A DNA stretch of 64,000 nucleotides from Thysanoteuthis rhombus. Its lineage: Eukaryota; Mollusca; Cephalopoda; Oegopsida; Thysanoteuthidae. The stretch is from contig OY735233.1 in NCBI GenBank assembly GCA_963457665.1, positions 29,396,637 through 29,460,636 on the forward strand, in the 5' to 3' direction. The translations under genes were made by a program, and so were the position numbers. The notes beneath the pieces are model-generated. The model made no database searches, was not told where the DNA came from, and worked only from the letters and a program-made list of their open reading frames with translations. Positions 11,651-25,345 of this stretch are shown here, one piece after another. How positions within the stretch are numbered: the first letter of the stretch is position 1; the number at the start of each line of letters is the position of its first letter.

Positions 11651-11812
11651 TGGAATCTCACACCAGTTGCCTGGTGGTAACCGCTGGAGTTTGAGTGACA
11701 GCAAGTCTCCTCAAGTCTCCAGCCCTCCTCTCCTAGTACTCATAGGTCGCAGTAATTCTGCGATTTACAGTTTCACACCGGTTGCCCAATGGTTATTGCT
11801 GAAGGCTGAGTT
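11651..11812 (-). mobile_element. Probable 3'-terminal LINE fragment between two (TTA)n tracts
   Basis: Read on the minus strand, a short coding-like end (STRRGGLET then TGA) is followed by about 75 bp running straight into (AAT)n. About 48 bp is present twice in degenerate form, around GGCAACTGGTGTGAGATT and GGCAACCGGTGTGAAACT. This looks like the 3' end of an RLE LINE of the 1-2443 type inserted in TAA repeats, but the matching 3' end of that element lies outside the window, so the link is unproven. Confidence 0.45.
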
Positions 11813-11855
11813 AATATTATTATCATCATCATCATCACTATTATTATTATTATCA

Positions 11856-11938
<83 letters not shown>
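11813..11938. repeat. (TTA)n microsatellite, right block
   Basis: TTA/TCA units merging into about 78 bp of pure ATT. Confidence 0.97.
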
Positions 11939-12140
11939 GATAGAAAGAAATTAGATCATCGCTATCAGGATGAGCACGAACGCAGACCCCATACTATCAT
12001 TTTTCAATTGCAAATCATCCAGACTTTTTGCATCCCTTGAGTTACCACTTTTTAGGAGTACTTTTATTCAATACCGCTACAATGCACCGTTTTGACTTAT
12101 CAAGGAGTCACAAGGATAAATCGAACTAGAATCTTAATAT

Positions 12141-12141
<1 letters not shown>

Positions 12142-12181
<40 letters not shown>
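12142..12181. repeat. (TAGA)10 microsatellite
   Basis: Ten uninterrupted tetranucleotide units. Confidence 0.97.
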
Positions 12182-13164
<983 letters not shown>

Positions 13165-13789
13165 TCAATTAGATAATACGGAAAAGAAATTCCAGTTACA
13201 TTAAAGTTTCATGCTAAAAGCAATTTCTAATGATGTAACTGAAATATCTTTTCACTGCTCTGTGAAACAATAAATCATCAACAACCCACGACGTTTTTTT
13301 TTTCAAAACTGACATTCTTTTTCATGACTCTTTTCCCGTCTCTATAATCCTATCTGTAAAGAGGAAAAAGAAAACAAAGAGAAGTCTGTATGATTTTCAA
13401 GATTCTGATTGGTTAACAGTTGTGTCGTAATTGTGCATTGTTTGAAAATTAACAATGTATTCGTTCAGTTACCCAGTCCAGTTTAAACCATATGCCACGA
13501 GCGCAAATTTGGTGTATTGGTAGACTTGATGGTACTAAATTTTACAATTTTAGTTTTGTATGTGTCTCCAGAATATGGAAATGATTGATGGACTTTTGGG
13601 TCGCCTTGCTGATTCGGTATATTGGTACTCTTAGTCTATTAGACAATGGAAGTTGAGAGTTAAATCTTGCCAACCAGAGTAAATTATCTGTCAAAAACCA
13701 TCCAGATTCGGGAAGATTGCTGACAGTTTTTTTAATGAATATTCAGGGTGTTCATTTTGAAATTAAAAATGGAAGAGTAATTGAGCCCA

Positions 13790-14665
13790 GAATTTGATCA
13801 TCACTTCATCTGCTGCCTATTACCCACCCTTCTAGAAAATCTCATCGAATTTCACTGGGGATTGTTGGGGGTATCATGTCGACGATCAGGAACAAATACT
13901 GAAATATATGGAAAAAAAACTCACTAAAACCTCTCGATCGGATACATATTCTGCAATCAACCTCAATACATTTGAAGAATTACTTCATCCTTGCGGTACG
14001 ACCCACCCTTCAGCAAAATCTCATTGAAATTCATTGAGAACTTATGAAGATATTGTGCAAAACAACAGGGATGAATACAGAAATATAAGTATAAAAAAAT
14101 AAAAAATAAAAATAAGGAAATATCTCTGAATCAAAAACGATTTCCTGGATCGCGCTCCAAAATTTGATCATGTACTATCTGATACTTGCGTTACCTACCC
14201 ATAAAATTTGATTGAAATTTCTTGAGAACTGTTTGATACATCGTGTGAACAGACAGGGGTGATCAGATAAATTAATGGGGGAAAATCACAAAAATATCTC
14301 TAAATCAAAATCGAATTCCTGGATCCACACCAAAATCTAATCACTTTAGAGATATCCTGTAGGCAGACAGGAACGAATACAAATTGAAATGCATGAATAG
14401 AATACTAAAATGTAAGAATATTTCTCATTCAAAAATGAATTCCTGGGTCGCCTCTATAATGTACTCCTTTCTCACGCTATACATTACCACAATATTATAT
14501 TGAAATTCATTGAGAATGTTTGGAGATATTGTGGGGCCAAACAGGAGTGGATATAGTAATGTATGAAAAGAAGGCGAACATAATTCTCAATCAAAAACGA
14601 ATCCCTGGATCCACGGCATTATCTTCCACAAAGTTTCATTGAAATTCATTTCGAAGGTGTTATTA
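13790..14665 (-). repeat. Family A tandem block, five or six degenerate units, inverted orientation
   Basis: Units begin near 13,793, 13,968, 14,161, 14,333, 14,455 and 14,615, so spacing is roughly 120-195 bp. Each carries versions of AAAACGATTTCCTGGATC, AAATTTGATCA and TTGAAATTCATTGAGAA, the reverse complements of the modules in the plus-oriented family A copies. It is non-coding. Confidence 0.75.
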
Positions 14666-14739
14666 TGTTCATAGAGGCGAATGAATATGAAAATAAACGC
14701 GAAAATATCTCCTTCCGTATTTCTTTTTTCATAATTTTT

Positions 14740-14990
14740 TGTATTCGTTTCTGTATTTCTACGTGATATCTCTAAAAGTTGAATGGAAGTTGAAAGAATG
14801 GCAGGGTAGGCAACATTGTACGGGAGAAATGGGATAATTTCGGATGGATCTAGGAATTTGCTGTCGATTGATTGATATTTTTGCATTTCGTCATACATTT
14901 CTGTTTCTCTTCCTGTCAAGACGATAACTCTAAAAGTTGCTAATGAAGTCAATAAATTTCATGGAAGGGTTAGCGATGGGTCACGGAAAA
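14740..14990 (+). repeat. Family A copy in direct orientation
   Basis: Contains GTGATATCTCTAAAAGTTG and GGATCTAGGAATTTGCTGTC. It faces the inverted block just upstream. Confidence 0.7.
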
Positions 14991-16830
14991 AGTGAGTCAA
15001 CTTTGGAACAAACCCATTTCGTCATAATCGAAAGAAATGTACATTCACATCGATCCACTTTGAATTTCTAAAATTATATGATTACTCGCTTAAGCTTGCT
15101 TTCAGGCATATCAATCAAGCATTTTTGATCAGTTCTGGCACCTTTGAAAACTCATAACAATCATTTTACTACCATATTCTGTACCAATATATCCGTGGCC
15201 CATGGACTATTTAAGACCAAGAAGATTTTCTTGGTTTTCACGAACTGGTACATATAAAAAGTGACACAATATTTTCAGCAACACAAAATATGCTAATTTC
15301 AATGGAGTTTTCTTTGTCCAAATCAAAAGGGGAAATATATCATGGTGCAAGTAACATGCTGGGGAAAAATCAGATGTTGTTTCTAAAATTTCAATAATCC
15401 CATCAAGAGACTTGGTTAACCACTGCCATGGGTATTCCTGAGAATAGATGTCATTAAAACAAACTCTCGACGCCTTGAAATTCTGTTTCCAAGAAATTAA
15501 TATTGATATATTGATCTATTGTTGGTGATTCAGCTCATCGTCGTCTTGTTTGGGTTCCATCCAAGAAAACATTGAATGAGAAGTTGATGCTGAGGAATAT
15601 ACACAGAAGAAGGCGTGCTCCTTTGACAAGTTCTGATTAACACGGTGGATTATTCGCACTTCGTGTTTTTTTAGAAAAATGTTTTTGCGAGAAATTGGCA
15701 ATGGCTGTTGGAGCGAAAATGGTGGGATGCAATTTACAAATGCTGAAATTTTCATTTTATTTTGGTCATCCACTCTGACAGAAGTTATCTTCATCATCAC
15801 ACAACTTGTTCAAAACTTTGCAAAGTCAGAATATGGCAGCTATTAGCGCACAATGGCTTGCTGCCCTGACTGTTCAGATATCCGGAGATATGCGAAGTGA
15901 TGCTTTCTTTGAATTGTTCTTCAAAACTGTAGCTGTGGAATAGAACTATACCCTCTGGTGGAAGAGCCTACTATGCCATGAAAGCAAAATAGTTGAAATT
16001 GTGTGACGATGGGACACATTGATAGTTGTTAAGGTGCTTCTACTTGCCATCATGTGAATGTTGAAGATCGTTACAAAAGGATTTACTTTGAAGTTATCGG
16101 TACTATAGTTCGTTCGTTTAAGGTAAGTTTCAAAACCTTTGCAATAGCATTCATAGCAAGCAAGACGGTGATGAGCTGAATCACCAGCGATAGATCAATG
16201 GAACCGATGTTAATATTAATGACTTAGGAACAGAATTTCAAGTCGTCGAGATTTGTTTCAATTTCATCTATGCACAGTTTAAAAAGCTATAAAATGAGGA
16301 AAGGTGCACATCCCAAACATAATTTTGATATGAAAACTGCTACACGTCAATGACTGCATCGCCGTAGTGATCATTTTTACAGATACATAAGACTAAAACA
16401 TTAGTACGATTGAGTATGTTAGAGGAGAGGTTCTATTCTCTGATATATTGAGCAGCTATGAGGAATAATCAGATTATTTGTTGCACTTCATGGGTACAGG
16501 TTCTCTACGTTTGGTAAATTCAATAAATCTGACTGTCAAATCTGATGACCTGAGTTTATATAGTAGTTTTTCTTTTATCAGCAAAGGCGCAGTTGATGTT
16601 GAAAAAGCAGAGTCGATCAAACATCATCCCTCATGATTTTAATATGTTGCTTTATCTTTGTATTTTTAGCATCATGTCATTATATATGTAGAGTGTTATT
16701 TGATATAGGGTATCATCATAATGTGTTGTATATGGATGTTATTTTTACTGTGCATCATTTAATTTGAGGAAACGGAGGGCTTACTCACTCAAGTGACCCG
16801 AAAACGTATTTGTCAACGAGGATACAATAG
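14991..16830. other. Intergenic, possibly decayed coding material
   Basis: 15,510-16,300 has moderate GC and short open patches on both strands, including 94 minus-strand codons at 15,516-15,800, but no motif I can name. It could be an old DNA-transposon or LINE relic; I cannot support either. Confidence 0.4.
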
Positions 16831-16831
16831 G

Positions 16832-16886
<55 letters not shown>

Positions 16887-16887
16887 G

Positions 16888-16939
<52 letters not shown>
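16831..16939. repeat. (TA)n(TG)n compound microsatellite
   Basis: About 70 bp of TA with single interruptions, then 36 bp of TG. Confidence 0.98.
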
Positions 16940-16940
<1 letters not shown>

Positions 16941-17574
16941 AAAATTTCATTCAGATGGGTCACTTTGGCTCATTTGGGCCAATAAGCCATTCAATTGGAC
17001 CAAAATTTATAAAACAAAGTGACTTTTTGAGTCAGAAAACGCTTAGTCAGCCTCGGTTATGGAAGTTTTTGATATGTATTTAATGTAAGGTGGCGTTTAT
17101 AGAATATGTGTCATTTAATGCATGTCAAATCTATAATAATACTATGTCATATAAAGATTTGTCACCTTTCTTGAGCAAATGCAAAAACAACCGTCTTACA
17201 CACGTCAATGGTGAAAAGAACTAGAGTATCAAAATGTCTAGTACAGCAGCGAGACAAATTCCGACATGAATTGATAATCCACAAAAAAAAAAAAACGAGA
17301 CGAAAGATATTTTATTAAATGAAGGCAAGGAGGCAAAATTTCAGATGTTATAGAGACTCTCAATCAATGGTCTTTTATTGTAACTACTTGTGTAGGTCAG
17401 GTCAGTGTTACAAAGCTATAAAGAAAGTCTGAAGAGCGTGCTAAAAAGCTGAGTCACAACGATTTCAAAGCAACAGACAGTTGATTGTTCTGATGGAATT
17501 TTAGGTTTGGCATTTAATTCAAGAAAGCGAACCATGATGAAAAAAGCACAGACACCGAAAATGTTAAACAGTAA

Positions 17575-17808
17575 AATTCATTAAAACTGGCAAATTTACA
17601 AAAAAAACTACAACTAAAATGTAGACAGGAAGACAATTGCAATGTCTATAAAACAGGAATATTTGATGATGATACACCAGGCGGCCCCTTAGCCTACAAA
17701 CATACAGCGTTCTTCGATTCTAAGAAGAGAACTGATTGTGTAGCTGAGTTGTTCTGTTTTGATGTGCCTAGTAGAGAAGATAGTGAATTTGATAAATTGG
17801 ATATCTAA
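17575..17808 (+). other. 77-codon open stretch of coding-like composition, unrecognised
   Basis: The stretch is bounded by TAA at both ends and has no early ATG. The last two thirds have a protein-like, acidic composition (FDDDTPGGPLAYKHTAFF, then SREDSEFDKLDI) unlike the AT-rich frames around it. Upstream sequence in all frames is full of stops and there is no clear splice acceptor. It may be a relic of a mobile-element ORF or chance. No function is assigned. Confidence 0.25.
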
Positions 17809-17946
17809 TGGAACTAGCTCATTAAAATTTCCTTGTGGCAACGCTATTAAACTTCAGCTGTTTGATGGTTGACAAAAGGCTCTTTTTTAAAAATAGAATT
17901 TTTTATACTCTCACCATTTATAAGTATGCATGCATGCACACGCGAG

Positions 17947-17960
17947 TTAGAGAGAGAGAG

Positions 17961-17998
<38 letters not shown>
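17947..17998. repeat. (AG)n(TG)n microsatellite
   Basis: A short AG run followed by 34 bp of TG. Confidence 0.97.
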
Positions 17999-19542
17999 GA
18001 GAGTACCAAGGTTCTCTATGCGACTGTCTTCAGGTCGTCATCTTTTTCTGCTTCGTTTCCAGTGGCAACGACGTCATTCATACATGTTGCTGTTATTGTT
18101 AAAAATATTTATTTCTTTGTTCCACTTGACGAGGCCCAATTCATTTGTTTCGGTTTGAGGATGAATTTTCTGAGGAACTCCTTCTTAATGAGATCCATTT
18201 GGATCCATCTTTGACTGAGTTTCAGAAATTCTAGCTATTTATCATTGCACTATCTATATATATGTTCGTCTCATCTTATGCCAATGACCATGCATAACTA
18301 TTGCAACCCCTGAAAACCCAAACTTTAATAAGTGACTGATGTACAGAATGAGTCCTTAGCGAAAACACAGATATCACACAATGCTTAGATACTTATAAAG
18401 ATAGACTTTAGACAGAGGCCAAATATGATTCAAGATTTTTCTACTTCTTACAACGCTTACAATGACGAGCATCCAAAGAATTTCTTTTCCTACAACTTAT
18501 GATACTCAGACACGAGAATTATTTGCAGTTTTGGAACACCAATTACTTATATCCATTTGTACTTTCGAATGAAAAAGCAATTCTCATAATTGATTTACCA
18601 ATCATCAGATAGAAGGTAACATTACTCTTCCTTTAAGTGTCGCAAATTGCGTAGGTGTAATATATTAGGTCTTTGTTATAAAACGACGCATACGATGATT
18701 ATATTAATATACACTTTCCACTAGATACATAACACGAGCCAAATTTATATCCAAAGATGACATCATATCACCCTTGATTAAATATTACTCATGCAAGGCG
18801 TTGAATCATTAATCTAAACTGGATATGCCACGTATGCGTTGTAGGCAGTGAAGTCGGAAAATATTCAGGCATAAAACACTCACTGACCAGCGCAACAGAC
18901 CATGACATGAGATTAATCATCTGATCAATGACTGTATTCAATTAACGCTGACAGAGAGAAAGTGAAGCACACACACACCAAAAGACACGAAGCGAAACAA
19001 ATATTTTCTAAGATAGGGAAGTAGATGTTTTTCTGATTTTTTCGGTGCACTCTACGCCAAGTTTTCTCACATTGACATTTGACAAATATCTGCTTGAAAT
19101 AAGGTGAACTAATTGATTGAGATATTTGATTTGTCGAACCATACTTGATCTTAGTTATTTATTCGATGAATTCTTCAGAGAAAATTTATATCGCAACGAT
19201 TGCTGTGAAATCTGGAATAAAACAACGTTTGTTTCTCAATCATTAATTAAATAGTAGCTCGATTGACCGACAAAAATAATTATACATCATAAATTACATG
19301 TATATATAAAGAAAATTGAGGAATGAAAGTTGATTTTCGAAAACCACATAAGAATGAGACATTTTACAAGTACACGAATAAACTAAGTGCTGTAAGTATG
19401 CTACACCAATCACTCAAGTATGAAGAGTCTGGATTTTACTTGGGTCTGAATGATGACAACACATCAATCTATCTCACCAATATGTATAGATGTAAACAAA
19501 AATGGGAATGAACTGGTTGGGATAGACGGATAGATATGAACA
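17999..19542. other. Intergenic, no recognised gene
   Basis: Unique AT-rich sequence; I see nothing I can name. Confidence 0.6.
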
Positions 19543-19579
19543 GACACACACACACACACACACATGCACACACACACAC

Positions 19580-19613
<34 letters not shown>
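19543..19613. repeat. (CA)n(TA)n compound microsatellite
   Basis: CA with one TGCA interruption, then a short TA run. Confidence 0.97.
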
Positions 19614-19908
19614 GTAAGGTTAGATAAGGTTAGATAGGTATAAACTGACTAAATATACAGATGGGCTGGCTTAAAGTTTTGTATGTGATGAAGCATTTTA
19701 ATATTTTTAAATTCTTTTTATATTCTCACACCTACACCTTTTTCGAATCCACTGACCTATACAACTTATACAAACTATAACTAACAAAACAATTGTGTTG
19801 CATTTTTCAAAGCAGACTTTGTCATTCTAATGCCACTGTATGAAACAAGCATACATATTCAATTAGCGAAAGAAAATTAGGTTTAGCTGTTATAAGCGTA
19901 ATTGTTCT

Positions 19909-19911
<3 letters not shown>

Positions 19912-19959
<48 letters not shown>
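19912..19959. repeat. (TA)n microsatellite
   Basis: About 23 uninterrupted TA units. Confidence 0.97.
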
Positions 19960-19960
<1 letters not shown>

Positions 19961-20292
19961 TTACATACAATTGTTTGGTTTTCATTCAGTGTTAATTATG
20001 AAATGACACCATCTTATAAGCTTAATGACAACACATTGGAAGTACGTACTTATCAAACAAGTCTATAGTCTACGCTGATTACGATGGTTTTGTTAAACTT
20101 CGTAAAAGTCTATAAAGAATTGAAATACGAATTAAATGACTGTGGTAAACATTGATTCTCTCTGAAACATCCCATACAGGAGAATATCGTAAACACTTAT
20201 AAGGAATAACATCCTCCAAAAATGCTAATACACAAATATTTATATGCAAGGTGTTCGATAGATAAATAGATACATCGATAATTTTGAGCTAT

Positions 20293-20378
20293 TCATTACC
20301 AGCGGCTGTTTTACTCAATGGTAAAAGCTACGCTACGTTGAAGCGGCTACCTTAGCGGTTGTAGGTTCAATTTCTGCT
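20293..20378 (+). repeat. tRNA-like sequence (SINE head or tRNA pseudogene)
   Basis: An A-box-like TTACTCAATGGTAAAAGC and a B-box-like AGGTTCAATTTCTGC are spaced about 45 bp apart, with a T-arm-like GTAG/CTGC stem around the B box. The acceptor stem does not pair well, so a functional tRNA is unlikely. A tRNA-derived SINE head is the simplest reading. Confidence 0.4.
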
Positions 20379-20761
20379 GTAGCTTCATTTTCTTTAATTG
20401 TTTATTTTATTTGCATTGTCTAGGCCAAGTGATACATTCACCTTTTGATAATGGGAGATCTTTTCAAAAAGAGTTTCAATTTGATATAACGCTATTCATA
20501 ATCATATATGTGTGTGTGGGGGTATTTAAGTAAAAGAACTTTCCCCAAAATCTTCTAAAAAAATAACATTTCATAAATCAAAGTGCATGTAAAAAGTTTG
20601 TAAATATGATCGTCATGGTTCTTATTGTTGTTGTCCTTATGACGTTTATTTCAGATAAATAACATTCCTAAACGAATCGAAAAAGATATCATGTCAGCAT
20701 CATCTTGAATCTTCTTGTGTCGGCTATCCATCAATTTCCTCATCTGATTCAACTTTTATGC

Positions 20762-21065
20762 CAGTGGTTCCCAAACTTTTTAAATCACAGCACCCATCAG
20801 GAATTTTTATATCGACGACTTTGGTCAGAAATAACAGAATAGATGCATTTATGTTCACGTGTTAGATAAAAATAATGAAGTGCGTAAATTAAATTCATGA
20901 AAAATTACGTTTCCTCCTTTGGTGTGTTCGGTGATCCTGTTGCTCACTGCAGAGTTTCTGGTAAGAAAACTCAACTGAAAGGAAAAAATTTCGAAAGTTC
21001 ATTTTGAAGGCCGATAGGGCCTCCTCAATTTGAAGATCAGCGCTCCTCGGTTGACCTTAGCGCTA
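20762..21065. mobile_element. hAT-like terminus, one inverted-repeat end only
   Basis: Begins with CAGTGGTTCCCAAACTTTTT, the terminal sequence typical of Charlie-type hAT elements. The expected reverse complement is not found downstream. A piece with AGGGCCTCC and CAGCGCTCCTC near 21,010-21,045 resembles internal hAT sequence, but the right end is lost or too diverged. There is no transposase. Confidence 0.5.
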
Positions 21066-23189
21066 TAGTAAACTAAACTTAATCTATATCAAGGATCACT
21101 TTTCATAGGTAAATGTTCTAACGATTAAATAATCTTTGATAACAAGATTTAAATTAGACAATTTTCGATTTGTTCAATATGTGGATAGCATATTTACACG
21201 TGAATACATATTATACAATAATTTCTTTTCCAAATTTCATCAGAAATATCACAATATCTGAGGGAAGATGTTCTGATGGATTTACCGGGGAAACAGTAAT
21301 CTTTGCGACTTCACTAATATGTATCAATGCCTTTTCACTGCAATTTGATTACTTGAAAAAAAAGAAGAAATAAAAACCCTAACAACAATCATAATAGTGA
21401 TAAAGGATTACAATATCAATAGAAAATAGATTAAAGTCTTTATCATCAGATTTAGAATTGTAATGAAGGAAAATATGTTACATCATTTTTTTAATCCCTA
21501 GTAAAATTCAAGAAGCTTTTCACCAACTTTCAATTTGTCTTTGTTGTCTGATAGAACGGCGACATCCATTTTCCGACAATTCTTCATTTCTTATGATGAC
21601 AAAATCTGGTCGCTTCGGTTGGATACTCTGATCCATTAGAACCTTATTTTTTTCTAATGTCCAGAACAGCTTTAACGATTTTTTCATGTCATTTGCAGTT
21701 CAATCATTGTTAACTATCATATCCACTTGACACCAAGTCATTTCTTCAGTTTTAAAATCCTCACAGTCACTATAGTTTATACACTTGCCATTTTTATGGG
21801 ATTTCTGCTTGTCTACCTACAAGGAATGTGGGACTGTTCCCAGTGATTTAATGATCATGGATATTGCGTGTTTTCGAGTACACAAATACACTAATAGCAG
21901 TAAGTATAAAAGTATAATCCTCTACCAGAATATCCGTTCATAGAATTGGACGAGTATTGAAAAAAGAACCATTCAAATTGACATTCTAAACAACTGACCG
22001 TCTTTTCTGAAAAGAAGCTTTAATCCATATCTCGTACTTTCATGCAATGATATTTGTTTCACTCAGCCAAGTTTCTTTCAATGTAAAGAATAAAAATGAA
22101 AATATAAAAATAACTAATTGTGACTTGGGAAACTTTTGCACTTCCGGTCATCAAATAAGATTTAATGTAATTTATAGCTGAATCATATACATAATCCCAA
22201 TTTGTAAAGCACCCACTGAAGACTGACCTCTCTATTAGTGGCCTACTTTTCCATTACAACCAGTTGCTCTTAGTCTGTATCACAAAGTACAGCCGCTCCG
22301 TCAGCTTGAAGATGGACTGATGGATATTGAGATGTACGTGTAAACGAGCAAGAACAAGGGAAGGAGTGGTAATTTGGGCAGCTGGTGCTAGCAGACTTGT
22401 TCGTTTCTCTTCATCATAGGACGACCTATGAAGCTTCAGTTACGATTGCTAAGAATAGGATGTGCAGTAGGCTTGTTTGTGCTGCCTGAAGGCTTTGGGG
22501 GCCTGGATCGTACTTTGCTGTTGATATATTCTTAGCAGGGTTATTTGTTACATTCCCCAAAGGGGCAAAGTAATGTAAAGGAAGGAAATGTTGAGACGAA
22601 ATGTTGGAAAAAAGTGGTCGGGAGGGAGAGAAATAAGAAAATAAAGAAATGGAAGGAGGAATGCTCTCATTTCTTTCTTGGAGAAAAAGGAGAAAGCAGA
22701 GAATAGCGGGATAGGCAGATAGATGAAAGAGAGAAGGGTTTGCGAGTGGGATATATGAAAGAGAGAAAGTAATAATATTGGCACGTGTTTCAAGAAAATG
22801 CGTCTTTGATTCTCTTAATGTGTGGGTGTTATTGCATAAATACATTGAAGAGCAAGGAATATCTTCAGTGACAACAGAACATGTAGGTATTTATGGGTTT
22901 GAGAATTGTGTTTCCATGCTGTACGAGAATTGGATGACAAATTTAACTGTTTACTTTACTTCGTCTGGTTTACTAGACATTCTCATGCAAGGTTTCCTTT
23001 TTCTCGGTAGCCGTTATCTATATTATATTAAGTTTGAAATCAAATATCTTTGCTTAGTTGCATTTTATCGAAATTGATAACGTTCAAAAGTAGAATGAGT
23101 AATAATCTGTGGCAAAGTCACTGATGAGAACGGGTTTGGGGAACAAGCCGTGTGTTGAGGTTATATCCTGAATTTATGCTCGGGACTCA
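21066..23189. other. Intergenic, no recognised gene
   Basis: Unique AT-rich DNA. A GA-rich stretch lies near 22,570-22,770. The open frames over 22,426-22,845 reflect that composition bias. Confidence 0.6.
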
Positions 23190-23260
23190 CAAAGGGGTCG
23201 AGTGATATCAAAACGTGCTGCTGGGTGTCCCAGGCCACAGTTTGATCCCGTGGGTAATTT
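23190..23260 (+). repeat. tRNA-like sequence
   Basis: Contains a D-arm-like GGTCGAGTGATATC, a CTGGG/CCCAG stem, and a T-arm-like hairpin CCAC..TTTGATC..GTGG. It is followed by A- and T-runs. Either a tRNA-derived SINE head or a decayed tRNA gene. Confidence 0.4.
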
Positions 23261-23849
23261 TGAAAAAATTTTTTTTTTTTTTTCAATGAATGATCAATTT
23301 CGGGACCGTTTTGAAACTAAGTAGGTATATGCTGTACTCCCATTTCCATCACTTGCCACTGTGTGAATTTTTCTTTTCAAGTTGGTGGAATGATAATTAT
23401 AAAAGATGGAATTTCATTGTTTTATTACTGTTTTCGAGATATTCCAAAGTATTTCATTTCATGGAAAAAATCCAATGATTTCGCTTTTTTGAGACCATGA
23501 ATATTCTAGTGAAAAGGATTATTACTGCTTCCATTCCAGACACCTTTGCATCCGTATTTCAATTAAATTATTTTGAAAAAAGATTGTGAATGCAGAAAAA
23601 GACAGTCGTTCACGAGCTTTTTGATGTTAATTGCTGCTGGTCCTCGACATCCGGACTTGAAAGATAATTGTAAGCTTTCAGAACTATCAAATAGGCGATA
23701 ACGCTGAACATTTATAAAATGAATTCGAAGCAGCTGTCAATAAGAACATAGCTTTACTTATCAACATTACCTTTTAGGAACCGTCAACGAAACCTGTAAC
23801 CAGAAGTCAACAGATTCTGGCTGGCCGTATGTATGTATCACGCATATAG

Positions 23850-24168
23850 ACCGCATCAATGGAGCTAGAGGGATGAAAAATAAAACATTTACTCCTTATA
23901 AAAACGTTTTTTTTTTCAAAATTGAAAAAAAATATTTTAGAGGTGTATTCAGTTTGTCATGTAAGTTTATACTAGTTTTATCCCTTGTTTTTTAAATCAT
24001 AGTTTTTTTAGCGACCACTGTCCAACAGAAGACCAGATGGGTAACTTGTTCATTGATCACACATTCCTAATTTATTTAATTGATTTCTCTAAACACAGTA
24101 TGCAGCCAAAAGACATTAGTTGCCTGATGTTTTCTATTGACTAACTAACCAGACCTATCCATTTCAGC
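23850..24168 (+). repeat. Dispersed repeat family B, copy 1
   Basis: Matches 32,825-33,180 along its length. Shared anchors are AAAGCTAGAGGGATGA-like (GGAGCTAGAGGGATGA here), ACTCCTTA, TTCATTGATCAC, GCCAAAAGAC and TTTCTATTGACTAACTAACC. It is non-coding. Confidence 0.75.
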
Positions 24169-24171
24169 TTG

Positions 24172-24362
24172 GATGCCTCAGTATGAAGCAATGGTTAACG
24201 AGCTAGTGTCCATTATCAGATGTTTAATCCTCACTACACACTCTACACTTGAAGCCTTGTACCAATCTAAGTCCGAGCTATGCTTGAATATCACTAATGG
24301 GCGCGCTGGTCTCATCTCACTACACCAAACGCTGGTGTAGTCAGTTCGATTCCTGCCAAATC
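24172..24362 (+). repeat. Possible tRNA-derived SINE remnants
   Basis: AAGCAATGGTTAACGAGC with a downstream GTTTAATCCTC resembles A and B boxes. A second candidate ends in AGTTCGATTCCTGCC after an 8-bp hairpin CTACACCA/TGGTGTAG. Both are degenerate. Confidence 0.3.
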
Positions 24363-24769
24363 TGCTCTTGTCCCAGATTAAGCTAAGCTATAAGCATAAA
24401 TCCTAATAGGATTAACCAGGCTTATTACTTTTCTTTTCTAATCTCTTTTTTCAAGAATAAGTGAAGCTTAATAAGATAAATAAATTTCAAAATTCAGTGT
24501 CATATGTTGTCCTTTTTTTTGCTTTATTTTGTTTTGTTTTGCTTTTGTTTCTCACCGATTTCAATGTCCATACCTATCACGAAGTCGATTTTTTCTGTTT
24601 GTATTGTCTTTAATCTCTAGGAAATCTGTGAGGATTTCTCTGACTTTTGTGAGGTAGGTAATCTCAAATTTATGCTGAGCTCTAGTCATATTGTCATTAT
24701 TTTGTTACATAGCAGAACAGATTGAAACGTATAAGAATTACGTCTTATTATAATTCACAAAATGTCTGT

Positions 24770-25110
24770 CTGTTTGTATGTGAAAGCTTAACTCAGAAAT
24801 CACACATACCCCCCAAATTTTCATAGCTATACACCACTTAATTTCTCTAAAGGTTCACGATAGATCTCAATTTTGCTCTAAGACGGGCCATGGGCTAAGG
24901 AATAAGTGATTCAATTATAGGGTCCGATCCATGTGTAGTCAGTTAAATATCTCCGTAACACAATATCTCCAAATATTTTTTGATTGATTTCAATGAAACT
25001 ATGTGGAACTGTGGTCCATGGGACAAGACATAGTGATCAAATCTAGGACTGATCCATGTACAGTTACCTCCACTGTATCGTATCTATGCAACCCTCAATA
25101 AATTTCAGTG
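24770..25110 (+). repeat. Dispersed repeat family A copy
   Basis: Two or three imperfect units with CACAATATCTCCAAATATT, GATTTCAATGAAACTATGTGG, CATGGGACAAG and GATCCATGTACAGTTA. Confidence 0.7.
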
Positions 25111-25244
25111 TGATATATATATCGGCTGTCCATCGAATGCAATGACTAGATGAACTGATCAGAAATAACAAAAATTCAAATGTCTACCAATCTATTTACA
25201 CTCTTTTTGGATTATGAAAGTAACAGTTAAAAAAGGTGAAGGTA

Positions 25245-25345
25245 TACACACAAACGCACACGTACATATTATATATATATGTGAATGTGTGTTTGTGTGT
25301 GCGTATGTGTGTGTATCTGTGCGTATGTGTGTGTATCATTCAATT
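25245..25345. repeat. Imperfect TG-rich repeat
   Basis: TA and TG units with GCGTATGTGTGTGTATC repeated twice. Confidence 0.8.

Noticed and set aside
15510-16700. Possible transposase relic
   Set aside because: Short open patches on both strands, but no catalytic motif or terminal repeats that I could read; left as unclassified intergenic sequence.
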